Of a stretch of 64,000 nucleotides of DNA, positions 46,416 through 57,927 are shown piece by piece (the stretch's first letter is position 1; each line of letters starts with the position of its first letter). The translations under genes and the position numbers were made by a program. Origin of the DNA: Catonia carolina. Lineage: Eukaryota > Arthropoda > Insecta > Hemiptera > Achilidae. Location: NCBI GenBank assembly GCA_035578175.1, contig JAQMRL010000008.1, positions 62,756,541 through 62,820,540 of the forward strand, read 5' to 3'. The notes under the pieces are model-generated. The model ran no database searches and was not told where the DNA came from. It saw only the letters and a list, made by a program, of their open reading frames with translations.

Positions 46416-47370
46416 CGTTCTCTTGCCTATATGAGTACATAGGAAGGAAAGTATTGTTTTCATGTAGATTTTTCGAAATCGAGTTTTCACCGGATCTGCA
46501 CGTTTTCAGACCCCCTGAACCTAAAAACCATGTTTTTAGCGATTGGTCTGCTTGTGTGTGTCTGTATTTGTGTCTGCGAACAAAATATCTCAAGAACGGA
46601 ACATCGTGCAAACTTTAAACTTGAAACTTAAGTTATATACCATTAGAGGACCCGACACAAACATTTTCATCAAAATCGGTCAACCGGAAGTAGCAGTTTA
46701 TTCGTGTCGTTTTTCACTTTTTTGCGATTTTCTCAAGAACGGCTCCTACAATTTAAAAAAAAATCGCCTCATTTGTTTCATCATTGTGCGCTACAAGATA
46801 GGGTAGGGCGCCATGTCTACTGAAATTCTTGGTAAGTATGTTTTCTCGTAAAAAAATTGTTTTCTTCAAATTGCGGCTTTAAAATGCATTTTAGTGTAAA
46901 TTTTTATATAATAAAAGTGGTAGAAAATTTAAAAACCTACAACTTATATTTCAAACATTTTTTTATAACACTTAGTTTAGCGGTAATTAGCGATTTTCTG
47001 TTTTTTAATTTACGAAAATGTGTAAAACATCGATTTTTTTAAAAGATTTCAGCCTTAGTATTCATTTTACGACAAAAGAGTATACGATCTAATTTATAGG
47101 AAATTAAAAGATCTACAACTTTTATTTATAGCATTTTTCTGTACAGAGTCTAGTTTAGCATGTAAGAGTGATATTCCGTATTTTTAAGCCAAACTGAGGT
47201 TGATTTTAATTTTTCGTCTTTCATTCATGATTAAAATAAGGTTATGTTTTTTGAGGTTAGTTTTTTGTTTATTTCTAATGTTTTATTACTAATATTAGGT
47301 TACCCTATATTGTTAATTATTTGCATTGGAAAGAGAAAGTCGTGTGAGTGTTTCACACTACATTTAAAAA
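46416..47370 (+). repeat. Family B repeat, near full length
   Basis: Starts TCTCTTGCCTATATGAGTAC and ends GTGTGAGTGTTTCACAC. The GT tract at 46552-46575 is short and degenerate. This copy lacks the GGC(C)TA insertions seen in 13961-15010 and serves as the reference 'empty' copy. Confidence 0.85.
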
Positions 47371-48190
47371 AAATAATTTAGGGCCTACATTGATGTTTTA
47401 AATGTGTTAAATTAAAATAAAGTATTTAAACAAATGCAATAGATAAATAAATGGAGTAAAATTCATGTACGGTAAATGGTAGGTGAAGTGAATAAAACTA
47501 GGTTTTATAATATTCAGTAGCACACTTAATAATGTCAGCTGTTATTAATTTAATAAATGGATTTACTTGGTCTGGGTTATTATTTGTTGGTAGGCACGAT
47601 AATCATCAATTTAATTAGCAGTTCAGAGCAGCGTAGGCTACCCCAACTGTTGGCAATAAACGTTAACATGCACGATATTCTCTTTTCACACTCGTGTAAT
47701 ATGGTTCAAAGGGAAAAAAGTGGGATGATTTAGCCTACTTTTTAAAAACTATACTTTTAAATAAATAACTAACTAGATTTTTTAAATATTTTCACAGATT
47801 TAACTCAAAAACTTCTTTATTATTTACTTTTTTTAAAATACCTAACGTTGTAGCCTATTTTTCAAAGTATGAAAATACATAATGGTAGGTATGAAAATAC
47901 ATAATTAATCGAGTCCATTGTTATAAAGTATTAACCCTACACCCTACACATTGGAATATATATATATATATATATTTAAATTTTATTAGCGAATTTAATT
48001 AACAGCGGATTATAATCAGATTTAAGTATTCCGAACTCTAGCTTGTTGTTCTTTTGCAGTCTGGACCACTCTACCGAGTGGCCCATATGTCAGTTTCCCA
48101 ACATACGGAAGAAGTAAAAATGAAGGCGTTACAAGTTAACAGAATAAGAAACCTACAGAGAAGAAAATAGATTTATTATTTGAACTGTAC
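47371..48190. other. AT-rich sequence, nothing recognised
   Basis: (TA)n at about 47956-47976; TAGGCTA or TAGCCTA at 47634, 47731 and 47851. Confidence 0.45.
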
Positions 48191-48201
48191 TTACATAATA
48201 T

Positions 48202-48507
48202 TTTTTTTAAATTCCTAATATCTGTACGTTGCAATCTGTTCAATTCAGAACAATAAGCAACCCCATGACCCAATGAGATGAGGATGATATGTATGACGTG
48301 TACATGAGGTGTAGTCTTGTACAGACTCAGGCCGACCATTCCTGAGTGAGTATGGTTAATTGAACCCCAAACATCAAAGTACACCGGTAACCATTGTCTA
48401 GCACTCAAATCCGTATAAAAGTAACTACCTTTACTAGGATTTGAACCAGGAACCTTCGTCTCGGGAAATCTTGGCGACGACTTTACCTCTAGACCAACCC
48501 GGTGGGT
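48202..48507 (-). mobile_element. Family E tRNA-derived SINE, full length, with 11-bp target duplication
   Basis: TTACATAATAT repeats at 48191-48201 and 48508-48518. On the minus strand the head has A box TTGGTCTAGAGGTAAAG and B box GGTTCAAATCC, then a body with GTTTGGGGTTCAATTAACC and GACTACACCTCATGTACACG and a T/A-rich end. Related pieces lie at 26060 and 30105. Confidence 0.85.
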
Positions 48508-48544
48508 TTACATAATATAATACCTTTTAATACCTTTGTTACAA

Positions 48545-49020
48545 CGGGTGTTCAAAATGTTCACCATTATACACTTCATACAACGACTTAAGACTGATTT
48601 TCAAATTTTCAACAATAATAATTATAATTTATCTTAACTGACGGTGTCAAATGCATTTTCTATTATGGTTTTTAGTTCGGCTAGGTTTTGTGGTTTTGAA
48701 GAAAACACCAATCCTTTATTATACCCCGCAGTTAAAATCACATGGCGAGCGCGCAAAGCAATCAATTGTATGACAGCGACCAATCCATTCGTTAAATTTG
48801 GAATTCAAAAGCTCTTGAAATTCGATACCGAAATATGCTTGGGCCCCATCTTGTTCCCAGATGTGCGATTGAAAATTGTAAACAGGATTGTTTTCAAGTT
48901 CCAGAAAGACTAGTTCCTGCAACACCTGTTAGTAACTTTCCGAGTTAATATTTTCCTCAAAAAAAAAAAGGATCTATCAATGTAGTACTCGAAATTTCTC
49001 CCTATACCATAGACCAGGCA
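48545..49020 (-). pseudogene. Tc1/mariner-superfamily transposase fossil
   Basis: Minus-strand translation in pieces: DPFFFEENINSESY, VLQELVFLELENNP, EQDGAQAYFGIEFQELLNSK, FNEWIGRCHTIDCFARSP and KGLVFSSKPQNLAELKTIIE. This matches the pattern GPFFF.E.V....Y...L...........QDGA..H....V...L...F...WIGR.GPI.WPARSPDLTPLDF...G..K..VY of a mariner-like family different from the one at 5639. The second catalytic Asp (QDGA) is kept; the third region has lost several residues (SP-CDF). Clearly dead. Confidence 0.7.
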
Positions 49021-49074
49021 CATTAAGCTCTTCTTGGATTACCTCACCTTGCCCAGTATAACTTATATTTTACC

Positions 49075-49250
49075 ATGAGTAAAAAATGTAAAACATAACC
49101 TAATTTTAATCATGATTGACAACTACACAGTATTGCTCTAAAACGCATATTAAACCCGCAATCTTAAAAAAAAAATTCACTACGAGAGCCCGCAAGAATT
49201 TCAGCGGACATACCACTCACCCTATCTTGTAGAACGTTCTCATTAAAATC
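49075..49250 (-). repeat. Family B fragment, inverted relative to its neighbour
   Basis: Has AACATAACCTAATTTTAATC (near the 3' end reversed) joined to the CAAGAATTTCAGCGGACAT segment, so the inner blocks are deleted. Confidence 0.6.
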
Positions 49251-49885
49251 GGCCTACCGAAAATAATAATTTATTCGTGCGATCTTTCACTATATTTTGC
49301 GATTTAAAAAAAACGATTCTTGCGATTAATTAAAATCTCTTTTAATATTTTTTTTGTATCCACAAGATCGGGTAAGCGGCATGTCAGCTGGAATTATTGA
49401 GGGTGGAATTATTGTGTTCTCGTGGTTAAAATTGTTTTTTGTAAATAGTGGACATGAGCATTAACCTTGGGCATTTACGGCAAAAGTGTATATAATTAAA
49501 GTTGTAGGAGATTAAAGATTCTACAACTTTTATTTCACAAATATTTTCTACAACGACTTAGTTTAGCGTCAATTAGAGATTTTCTGTAATTTTCTTAAAA
49601 CGGATTTCCCTTACAGCATTTTACGACAAAAAATATGCAATCAAATTGTAGAAAATTTAAAAACCTACAACATTAATTTCAAACATTTGTCTATATAGTC
49701 TAATTAGTGATTAGTGATTTTTATTAGTGATTAGTTATTAGTCTTCAATTAGTGATTTTCCGTATTTTTAAGTCAAACAGACGTTGATTTTCATTTAGTA
49801 ATTATAGATATTAGGTTATGTTTTTCATTGTTTATGTTGGCAAGAGAAAGTCATATGAGTGTTTCACACTCGATATTTTGTATTG
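49231..49885 (+). repeat. Family B repeat, 3' two-thirds
   Basis: Runs from ATCGGCCTACCGAAAATAAT to GAGTGTTTCACACTCGATAT. A local expansion of ATTAGTGATT units at about 49700-49760 is private to this copy. Confidence 0.75.
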
Positions 49886-49938
49886 TGGTCGCTAATAATT
49901 TCGTAGTTTATGCGACTTTAAATTAATACATTATAATA
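49886..49938 (+). mobile_element. Family D SINE tail fragment
   Basis: GTGGTCGCTAATAATTTCGT and TATGCGACTTTAAATTAATA match the tail at 17800-17840. Confidence 0.45.
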
Positions 49939-49940
49939 AA

Positions 49941-49975
49941 TTTGTCAATACCCACACTGTGTGGGTATTGACAAA
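49941..49975. repeat. Perfect 35-bp palindrome
   Basis: Arms of 17 bases (TTTGTCAATACCCACAC and its complement) around a single T. The right arm is coding sequence of the retroelement fossil that follows; the left arm is its inverted copy. Confidence 0.8.
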
Positions 49976-50345
49976 GAGACAGAAGGATCGCCTAAAAGCG
50001 GTGGAGATGGATTTCAGGAGGCGGAGCTGCGGTGTGTAGCGGATCGATCGAATTCCGAATTCTGAAATTAGGAGAAAAATCGGCGTTCAAGGATATCATG
50101 GATACCATATCCCGGAAGCAGTTAAAATGATTTGGCCATTTGCAGAGGATGGAGGATGGTAGGTGGCCAAAGAGGGTATGGGAGTGGACGCCAGCCGGTA
50201 GAAGAAGGAAGGGTAGGCCGGAAGTCACATGGTTGGATGCGGTGCAGGAGGCAATGTCTTTGCGGTGACTCTCCGATGGGGACTGGCGAGACAGAGAGAG
50301 GTGGTGCTTAGGAAGCGAGATACGGCTGGGGCTGTAAATCCTCGC
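49959..50345 (+). pseudogene. Non-LTR retrotransposon ORF2 C-terminal fossil
   Basis: Reads WVLTKRDRRIA, RWISGGGAAV-type sequence in a shifted frame, then KDIMDTISRKQLKWFGHLQR, MEDGRWPKRVWEWTPAG and RRRKGRPEVTWLDAVQEAM. The pattern I.....KWFGH..RM...RWPK...EW.P.GRR.RGRP...W...V.EAM is the extreme C-terminus of a widespread insect non-LTR family. It is 5'-truncated at the palindrome and has frameshifts. Confidence 0.75.
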
Positions 50346-51299
50346 ATGATATTATTATTAAAAAAATTGCATATCGATTTCAAATACTGTCATTTAGTTT
50401 TAAAATTCTTCCTCGTATATTTGGTAGGTTTAGTAAGTTAAACAATAAAATTGAAATAAAATATTTACAACGTCTCACGCAATCTAGTTGGCTAATTATA
50501 CGCAAAGTTTCTACCTACTATAAACTTATTAGTTATAATACTAATTAAACTAATCAAAGCAACTAACTATACTATAACTATCTTAATTTATATTATTACT
50601 TTATTAAGTAATCTTAAAAAAATAAATTAATTAGATATTTGGCAGAAGATGCAAAGATGTTAGTTAATTAATTCTTCTGACAATTTTAGGTTGAGTTTGG
50701 GGAAAATGTCAGCCATTAATCTTACCGCGAAGTTTCCTTAACCCTCAACTCTAGACTAATCTTCATCACTGCATCTTCATTATGTCATATTAACTTGCCT
50801 ATTTATAAATTAAAACGCAATAAATTCACAAAATCCCTTATTATTTCATTTCCCTCTCCTATCCTATCCTATCTATAACTTTGGACTATTATAAATTCTT
50901 TATTAACTGTGTAGTGTTGGATGAAACGATTCCGAAAATCTATTCTATTTAAAGTTTTTTAAACACCACAATTTTTTCTCTGAATTCAAAAATCAAAAAT
51001 TTAAAACCCATATTTAAATACAGTTTTTGATTTAAATATTTGACATTAACTTTTTCCGATCCAGTTTTTCTTTTGTTTATAGATTAATGTTAAACTTCTC
51101 GAACGAGTTTATAATAGTTTCATAGACACTATTTATATCATTTTTTTGAATAAATTCTCTAAAATTTTCATTAAAATATTTTGTGTTATTTTTGCAATTT
51201 GACAAATTTATTTTACGGTAAACTTAGAAAAGTGCATTTTCTAACCTTACTTTTTAATGTGTTCACGTAGTTTTCTTAAAAACTAAAAGCGATACAGTT
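50346..51299. other. AT-rich sequence, nothing recognised
   Basis: No gene or known repeat seen. Confidence 0.45.
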
Positions 51300-51555
51300 C
51301 TAGGACTCAATTTTTTTAATTTACCAAGTTAAAAACCATAGGAGACGACTAAAATTTCCCCTTAATTTACCTTTTCAGAATTTCCTTATGGGTTTATTTT
51401 ACTCTTTGCTCAGGAATCATTGTGAAATCTTTCGCCAGGCATAACTCGCTAAAGAAGCATTTCCGGACCTATGTTTATATGAAAATTTTCTTATTTATGG
51501 CTTTAAAATCATCTCCCTAGAGATTGGAAATTTACATTCACCCTGTACAAAAAAA
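51300..51555 (+). repeat. Family G dispersed repeat
   Basis: Longer copy than that at 90-300: CCCCTTAATTTACCTTTTCA, TGTGAAATCTTTCGCC, GGCATAACTCGCTAAAGAAG and a TTCACCCTGTAC end. Confidence 0.5.
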
Positions 51556-52222
51556 TAATTATCTGTTCTTAATAGGTTGAAATATCAATTTTTCTGTGGT
51601 AATTTACTCCATAATGAATTGCAGGAATATATTTTTTATTTAGTCAATTTTTAAAAACAATTCTTTTCTAAGTCTTTTGAAAGGTAAGCATGTTTTTTTT
51701 GTTTATCGTCAGACTGTTTTGCACGTAGCCTACATTAGCCAATAATTGATCTACCCTTGAATATGGGGAACCATAATAATTGGGTGGATTAATTTTCCCA
51801 CCACGAATTATTAGACCTATACATAGTTTCAGATTTTTAAGTTACAATTAAGGAAAGTAACTCGTACTGTAATATTATTTTTTTAAAGTAATGGTAAAAT
51901 AAACAAACAAATGTCAGACCTGACCGTAAATCAAACCCTGGACCTTGGCTTCCACGCCAGTTTTGTCGTGGGGTGGCCAAAACGCCAGTGAGTATACCTA
52001 TGGTTACATTTCAAATAACTGTCATAACTGATTCTATACTTTTTAATATCACGGCTTTAAACCTTTCTATATTATAAAACCAGTTCTACAAATATTCTTT
52101 ATCTAACGTTTTATTAACAACCAAAAAGAAAAATCTGATCGTTTCTTCACTGTACTTTAGGCGCTAATACACCCGATTTAGTTTATTGCACGATGAAATT
52201 TTCGGAAGAAGTGTTTGGGATG
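51556..52222. other. Spacer with a tRNA-like relic
   Basis: The reverse complement of 51917-51990 holds AGGGTTTGATTTAC, a decayed B-box-like word. TAGCCTA at 51726. Confidence 0.35.
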
Positions 52223-52224
52223 TA

Positions 52225-52998
52225 CGAGGTGTGGCTATTAAATAACGAGACTGACGTTGTAAACAATTTTATTTTATTTTATACATAATCACTTATTGTC
52301 ACCTTCGATATACACTCCTTCTCTATCCCTACAACGCTCCATGTGAATTTTCCATTGTTGGAAACAGTGCTGGAAGTCATCTTCTGTCAGCTCCTTCAGG
52401 ACACTTGCCGCTTTCTCTTTTACAGCTTCCAAAGACTCAAATCTTGCCCCTTTAAATGCAGATTTCACCTTAGGGAACAGGTAGAAGTTACATGATGCAA
52501 GATCTGGTGAATAAGGTGGATTTTCTAACATTAAGATGCTGTACTTGGCAAGGAATCTCTTGACAGATAACGCGGAATGAGCTGGCGCATTGTCTTGGTG
52601 GAGAACCCATGATTTGTCCTTCCACTTTTCGGGGCGTTCTTTCCTTACTCTTTGTCGTAGTTTAGAAAGTACCTCAAGGTAGTAATATTAATTAATTCTT
52701 CGACCTTCACAAACCCAGTTCTTTGATATACCATGGATATAAAAAAAAACAATCATCATTGCTTTAAATTTTGACTTGCTCATTTGAGTTTTTTGGCTCT
52801 TGATGAAGTTCGGCTCTTCCAGTGCATGGATTGGCGCTTCATTCCCAGATCATAAGTAAAAACCGCGTTTCATCACATGTTATTAAAGTTTCCAAAAAAT
52901 TTGGATCATTTTAAATCGCGTACAAAGTGTCAGTACAAACATTTTTGCAAGCTTCATTTCAAACATTTTTGAACGGCACTTGTTCTGAAGAAGCTGTA
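52225..52998 (-). mobile_element. Mariner derivative with the same chimaeric junction as 5639, right end lost
   Basis: TA at 52223-52224, then CGAGGTGTGGCTATTAAATA. The interior follows the copy at 5639-6580 base for base in order. Beyond ACATTTTTGAACGGCACTTG it turns into the inverted 3' segment (CTGAAGAAGCTG) as that copy does, but after about 25 bases a family A SINE takes over. No right mariner end remains. Confidence 0.75.
52289..52960 (-). pseudogene. Mariner transposase, broken
   Basis: The C-terminal frame (52289-52531) reads PPYSPDLASCNFYLFPKVK to YIEGDNK; here the third catalytic Asp is replaced (SCNF for CDF), so it is inactive. Upstream pieces in other frames still show AKYSI, SALSVKRFLAK and SKFKAMMIVFF. 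Confidence 0.8.
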
Positions 52999-53001
52999 CT
53001 A

Positions 53002-53378
53002 AATTGAGTGCTAAATCATTTACACTCGATTTGCTAGTTCCAGGGCTATAAAAAACAGTTCTGTTTCTTATCACGTGGTCAGCCAATTATATGACTGAAC
53101 CATTTAAGAACAGAAAAGGTAGAGGTGTAAAATACACTAGTCAGAGTTACTTCCTCTAAAAGTAATGAATTTCATTATACAGCCAGACCCTATGGTGAAT
53201 GAATGAAGGTGTCATTTGCAGGGGCAGAGTAGATGCTTTTCGGACGGCCTGGCATGCTAATAAGCATAGGCTACTTTCATACTCAATGGGGAAGGCCACG
53301 GTAACCACCTCACTCCTCGTTTTACTTAGTAAAACCTCTACAGGTTCAAACCAGCCCTTCGGGTGTTGACGTAAGCAT
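53002..53378 (+). mobile_element. Family A SINE
   Basis: From AAATTGAGTGCTAAATCATT to CCCTTCGGGTGTTGACGTAA. It carries GGCTA after TA at 53267-53273 that other copies lack (GCGTACTTTTCC in them). Confidence 0.8.
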
Positions 53379-54224
53379 AATTATTATAATATTGAATGTA
53401 TTCTATTGTTATTATATTACTAAACTAAAATGGTTTTACAACGTTATCTCGAGTGGTCGAAACTAAAAACAATTATTGATATCGCTAAAAAAGATTGATA
53501 GTTGTATATTAACTATTGATAAAAATTATTGAAACCATTGATAGTTGTTTTAATTGGCGTTCTAATTACTCCTTTAATTTACGGGTTGTATAATCTTCAT
53601 TTTAATTAAAGTTTTTAAAACATAAAGTAAGGTTGAAGTGTTAACACAGTTTGTTTGGTTTGAATTGAGAACAAGGCGCATCCGTCTACAAGAGAGGGTG
53701 ATGTAGTGAAATTGTAGAACTGGGCGGGGTAAGGAACACCTCCGCGCGTTTTATCGCGGGTTTTATTTGTGCTACAGCCATACCAAGCGCCAATTCAAGG
53801 GTTTATTGCAGAAGGGGGGTTGAGTCCGATTTGTGGTTTCTTTGCAGCTATTGGTCCGCCCGCAGCCTATTAAGAAAGTGGCTAAATGAATTACTTCCGA
53901 CTCTTTGCCTTCCCCTCTCATTTCTTCCTTTTGCCTACACTTCTAACTAGCATTTCTTTTTTCTTTTCTACATCTTATATCACTCGTTTTTCTTTCGGTA
54001 AACTAAAGGTCTACTACATCTACTCTGGTAGTGCCAATAAAATTATATTGTAGACATTATTTTCTTGACGAAATTGATAATAATTTTTCTACTATCTTAT
54101 ATGTAATAGATACCCTAACCACTAAGTAGGACTACTTCTAATTTAACCTAAAAATAAATTGACTAAATTAAGAAACTTAGTTTAAATTTTTTTAGACTTT
54201 GTACTAGTATTACTGCCGTTTTGG
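53379..54224. other. Spacer with a GC-rich patch at 53690-53890
   Basis: The patch holds GGGCGGGGTAAG, CGCGCGTTTTATCGCGGG and ATTGGTCCGCCCGC, words like a GC box and an inverted CCAAT box. It could be a remnant of a promoter or of an element end. No frame follows on either side. Confidence 0.35.
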
Positions 54225-54340
54225 CATCCCAAACGTCAAGCCATCCATCAAATTACCCTTCTGCAGGCCTCTTCTGGTGATCGCTTCAATCATTTCACTC
54301 ATCCATTGCTTTGATCATGTTTTTCTCCGTCTACCCTTTG
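54225..54340 (-). pseudogene. Possible non-LTR ORF2 C-terminal scrap
   Basis: The minus strand reads KGRRRKT and QWMSEMIEAITRRGLQKGN, resembling G.PRKTW...V.EAI..RGL.......R.. of retroelement ends. Too short to be sure. Confidence 0.35.
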
Positions 54341-54475
54341 GGGATCATGCGGTCTTGGGTTCGAATCCCATTCAGGCATGGCATATTTTCATACGTTACA
54401 AAAATTATTTCATCCTTCGTCTGCATTAGCAGTAATTGCAGAACAATCGGACGTTAAACCAAAAAAAAAAAAATT
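54341..54475 (+). mobile_element. Family D SINE, head truncated
   Basis: B box GGTTCGAATCCCATTCAGGC, body CATATTTTCATACGTTACAA, tail GGACGTTAAACC and an A-run. The A box is missing. The mirror A/T runs at the end are simple sequence. Confidence 0.65.
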
Positions 54476-54952
54476 TTTTTTGGGAACTAATTCCATACCC
54501 TTTCCCTGATTATTTCAATCCTCATATGGACTAACTTTAATTTCGACAACTTCTTCAATAAGCCATCTGCAAGGATACAATCATCCTTTCACCTCTTTCT
54601 TGACTGTTAACTTTCTTTCTGTTACTTTCTTTCTTTCTGTTAACTTCAAAACAGAGTTAGCACCTGCATCACTATCCTTCCCTGTGCCGCTTTGCTTATT
54701 ATCTCCCTTCGGTAGTTCCCCTCAATACTAAGCATTACGAGGTTCTCATAAGATACTATAATTAACTTATTCTAATTAATTCGTAATTTACTTTCGAAAT
54801 TTAATTTGAAATGAATCCATACGTTTTAAAGAATAAGCTACATCTTATTTTGTGTCCGACTGAAAGTACTCTACAGCTTTAACAATTCCTTAAAAACTGG
54901 GAATTTTATGAAATCCAAAAGAAAATATATTTCAGGATTATCAATAATTCCT
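54476..54952. other. Spacer, nothing recognised
   Basis: T/C-rich patch with CTTTCTTTCTGTTA repeats near 54610-54645. Confidence 0.45.
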
Positions 54953-55708
54953 TGCGTGCGTGCGTGTATGTGTATGTGTGTGTGTGTGTGAACAAAATCT
55001 CAACGACGGAATAGTGTACGAATTTGAAATTCGGAACTTAAGTTAGGTTCTACTAGCGAACACGATACGAATATTTTTATCAAAATCAGTCAACCGGAAG
55101 TAGTAGTTTATTCGTGTGAATTTTCACTTTTATGCAATTTTCTCAAAAAACGGTTACTACGATTTTTAAAATCGCTCCATGTACTAATTTTTTGTGCTCT
55201 ACAAGATCTGCTGAAATTCTTGGAAGCCTGAGCTCTCGTGTTAATTTTTTTTAAGGTTGTGGTCTTAATATGCATTCTACCGAAAAAGTGTAGTGTATAA
55301 CTAAAGTTGTAGAACATTAAAAACCTACAACTTTTATTTAAACATTTTTTTCTACAAACTTAGTTTAGTGCGAATCAGTTATTTTCTGTATTTTACTAAT
55401 CAAAATCGGTAAAAAATGGGATGTTTTTAAGATTGCAGTCATAGTAAACATTTTACAACAAAAGTGTAAAGCCTACAATCTAAAACCTTTATTTCCAGCA
55501 TTTTCTTTTACAGGGCTTCGTTTAGCGTCAATTAGTAATTACATACTTTTAAGTTCCAGAGAGATTGATTTTCATTTAGCGTCATTCACTCATGATTAAG
55601 GTTATGTTTTTCATTTAACATTGTTTACTAATGATTAAACATAAGTTATTTTGAATTAGTCACATTGGAAAGAGAAAGACGTGTGAGTGTTTTACACTCG
55701 ATATTTGT
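54953..55708 (+). repeat. Family B repeat from the GT tract onward
   Basis: Begins in (GT)n at about 54957-54990 and runs to GTGTGAGTGTTTTACACTCG. The 5' part is missing. Confidence 0.8.
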
Positions 55709-56547
55709 TTTTAATGTGGGATTTTTGGAAACATTCATTGGGCTCCTCTCATTTGGTAAAGGTCATGATCTTGTCTTAAAGAAGCTGTAGTCTAAAATTT
55801 TTGTTTTATTTGAACAAGGTAATAACACAAGGCATTTTCTCTAACTCGCTGTAAAATTATAAAATGGTTTTTAAATAATTTATTTAATTTTTTAAATAAA
55901 TTAAATTGTTTAGAGCTAAAACTCTCATCTGTAAAACGGAACATTAATTTAAAATTAACTGAGCTAAAGTGATGGTAAGTTTAGTATAAAGCTCTCTGTC
56001 GCACCCTCTCTGTTTCTCTCGTATCTCGTTCTCTCTCTTCGGTTTTACGGTTAGTAATATTAGCGTGAGGTTGTTTTAGGTAATAAAAACTAAAGGCAAT
56101 AAATTTTTCGAAATGGCTCATCCCAGTATGATACGTAGGTACGGGTGATGGGGGCGGAGGGGGGCAGTTAACGGTAATAATCTTGTTACATTGAAGCGGT
56201 GGTGCCCGCAACGATGTTACCGCTTGAAATTTCATTTTGGCCACGTTATTGCCCACGAATGGCAATGTAACCATCAGCTTATTATCGTTAGGCCGGTATA
56301 AATGTTGTAATCCTATATTACAAACGCATACAGTTTACAAAATTGGTTAACCGTAATATTCTTAATAATATATGATCGCATCCTGTTATCTATTTAATTT
56401 ATTTATTTCAATTAATTTAACAATACATTTAATCAAAATTTATCACAGAAATTTTAAAGTGTTTTTAAATTTATTAGTAACTATATAACAAAATTATTTT
56501 TCTATAGCTTAGGGTTTTTATTCAGCTAATTATTTTATGTAGTTTCT
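55709..56547. other. AT-rich sequence, nothing recognised
   Basis: A small G-rich patch at 56140-56170; the 97-codon minus frame there has no domain. Confidence 0.45.
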
Positions 56548-56549
56548 TA

Positions 56550-57925
56550 GGCCTCTTCTTAACTATTAATTCTGTGCCACGTCACGTCGCTCCACTCCAT
56601 AGCAAATGGATTGCCACACCACGACACACCACTGGACGCCACTCGCTAAAAATGCCAACTACCATTTTTGTTCAAATACATAGGTCGAACGGTGTTTGAA
56701 TTACAAGCCCAGGCATCCGATCTGTTGCAGCATTTACTTACATATTATATATATACTTGAATTATATAAATCTAAATGCGAAATGTGTCAAGCTGTTTAT
56801 TGCAAAAGTTATCCTTAAACTATACTCTGTCCAACGGTCGGTAGATACCATTGCATATATGGCCAGAGCGCTGTTACGTACTGTATTAAAAACATAAACT
56901 CACGCTATGAAAATAAAAGTTGATCTTATTGTAGGCTATATTATAATTATGATATTGAAACAAATTACGTTTACGATTAAAAATGTTTACGTTATTATCT
57001 GAAATATATAATTATGTAACAGAATTGTTACTACATTAGTAATTGAATATAAATATTTATAGGATAATGTACAGCATTTCGTTTGTAAAACCATTAAATG
57101 TTATGAATAGGCCTAAATAAAATTAAATTAAACATTTTTTTATTCTTCTAAAATCTATATTTATCCATTTCATCTCCATAGGCCTATAAATTCTATAAAT
57201 TTTTATTCTATAAATGTAACTATTTACATTTAATTTAAAGTATTTCATTTCTTTTTGATTTTAAATACTGCGTCTTTAAATCTAATATTGGGGCCGAATA
57301 TTATTCCTTGAAAAATAGTCACTTCTCATTTTAACTTCAGTTAAATTACAATTACAACTAAAACTTATACGTTATTAATTAAATACTAGGTATATATCTT
57401 TGTAGGACAGATAGTAGCGGAGAGCGTATTGCTCTATACAACCAATGTTAAATTGGAATCGCCTATCTTTCCCACAGTCTCAAGTGACTGTTGGATGTAG
57501 TATAGTAATGAAATATTTTTTATTTACCAATTTCTGTTCGTTTTTCTTTCGGTAATCTATGAAAATCGCTTGTGATTTCTCGGCAAATTTGTTGCTAGCA
57601 TTCTTACTACTTCACACGATTTGCGTAATCAACGCAGCGTAAATCCTACAACGTTGGTCTAACGTGAACCGCGTCAATAAAGCGTTATACATCTAAAAAT
57701 TCACCAATTTCAGTTGCCGAATTGTTGACCGTTTAGAAACCTCAACACGAACTAATGCATTTCTTGTGGCAGGCTGTAGATAGAAAGTGGAAGAAAGTGG
57801 AAAAGTATTTTGTGTGTCCTTTGGTTACCGAAGTTGACCATTTACACAGCTGTATCTGCCTCAATGTATTTGCTGTAAAGTGGAATAGCGTGGCGTTACA
57901 CAGAGTTGATCGTTAAGAAGAGGCC
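56550..57925. mobile_element. TA-flanked transposon with GGCC termini and about 64-bp inverted repeats
   Basis: TA at 56548-56549 and 57926-57927 flank ends that both read GGCCTCTTCTTAAC inward. The inverted match continues with about 14 mismatches to roughly 64 bases (shared later words TCTGTG, CACG, CCACT, AGCAAAT). There is no long frame in the 1376-bp interior, so it is non-autonomous. TA duplication fits Tc1/mariner; GGCC ends next to TTA/TAA would also suit PIF/Harbinger (left flank TTA, right flank TAA). It contains TAGGCTA at 56932 and TAGGCCTA at 57108 and 57179. Confidence 0.75.
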
Positions 57926-57927
57926 TA

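Noticed and set aside
54440..54480. Terminator-like A/T run
   Set aside because: Adjacent A and T runs at a SINE tail; simple sequence and not a termination signal.
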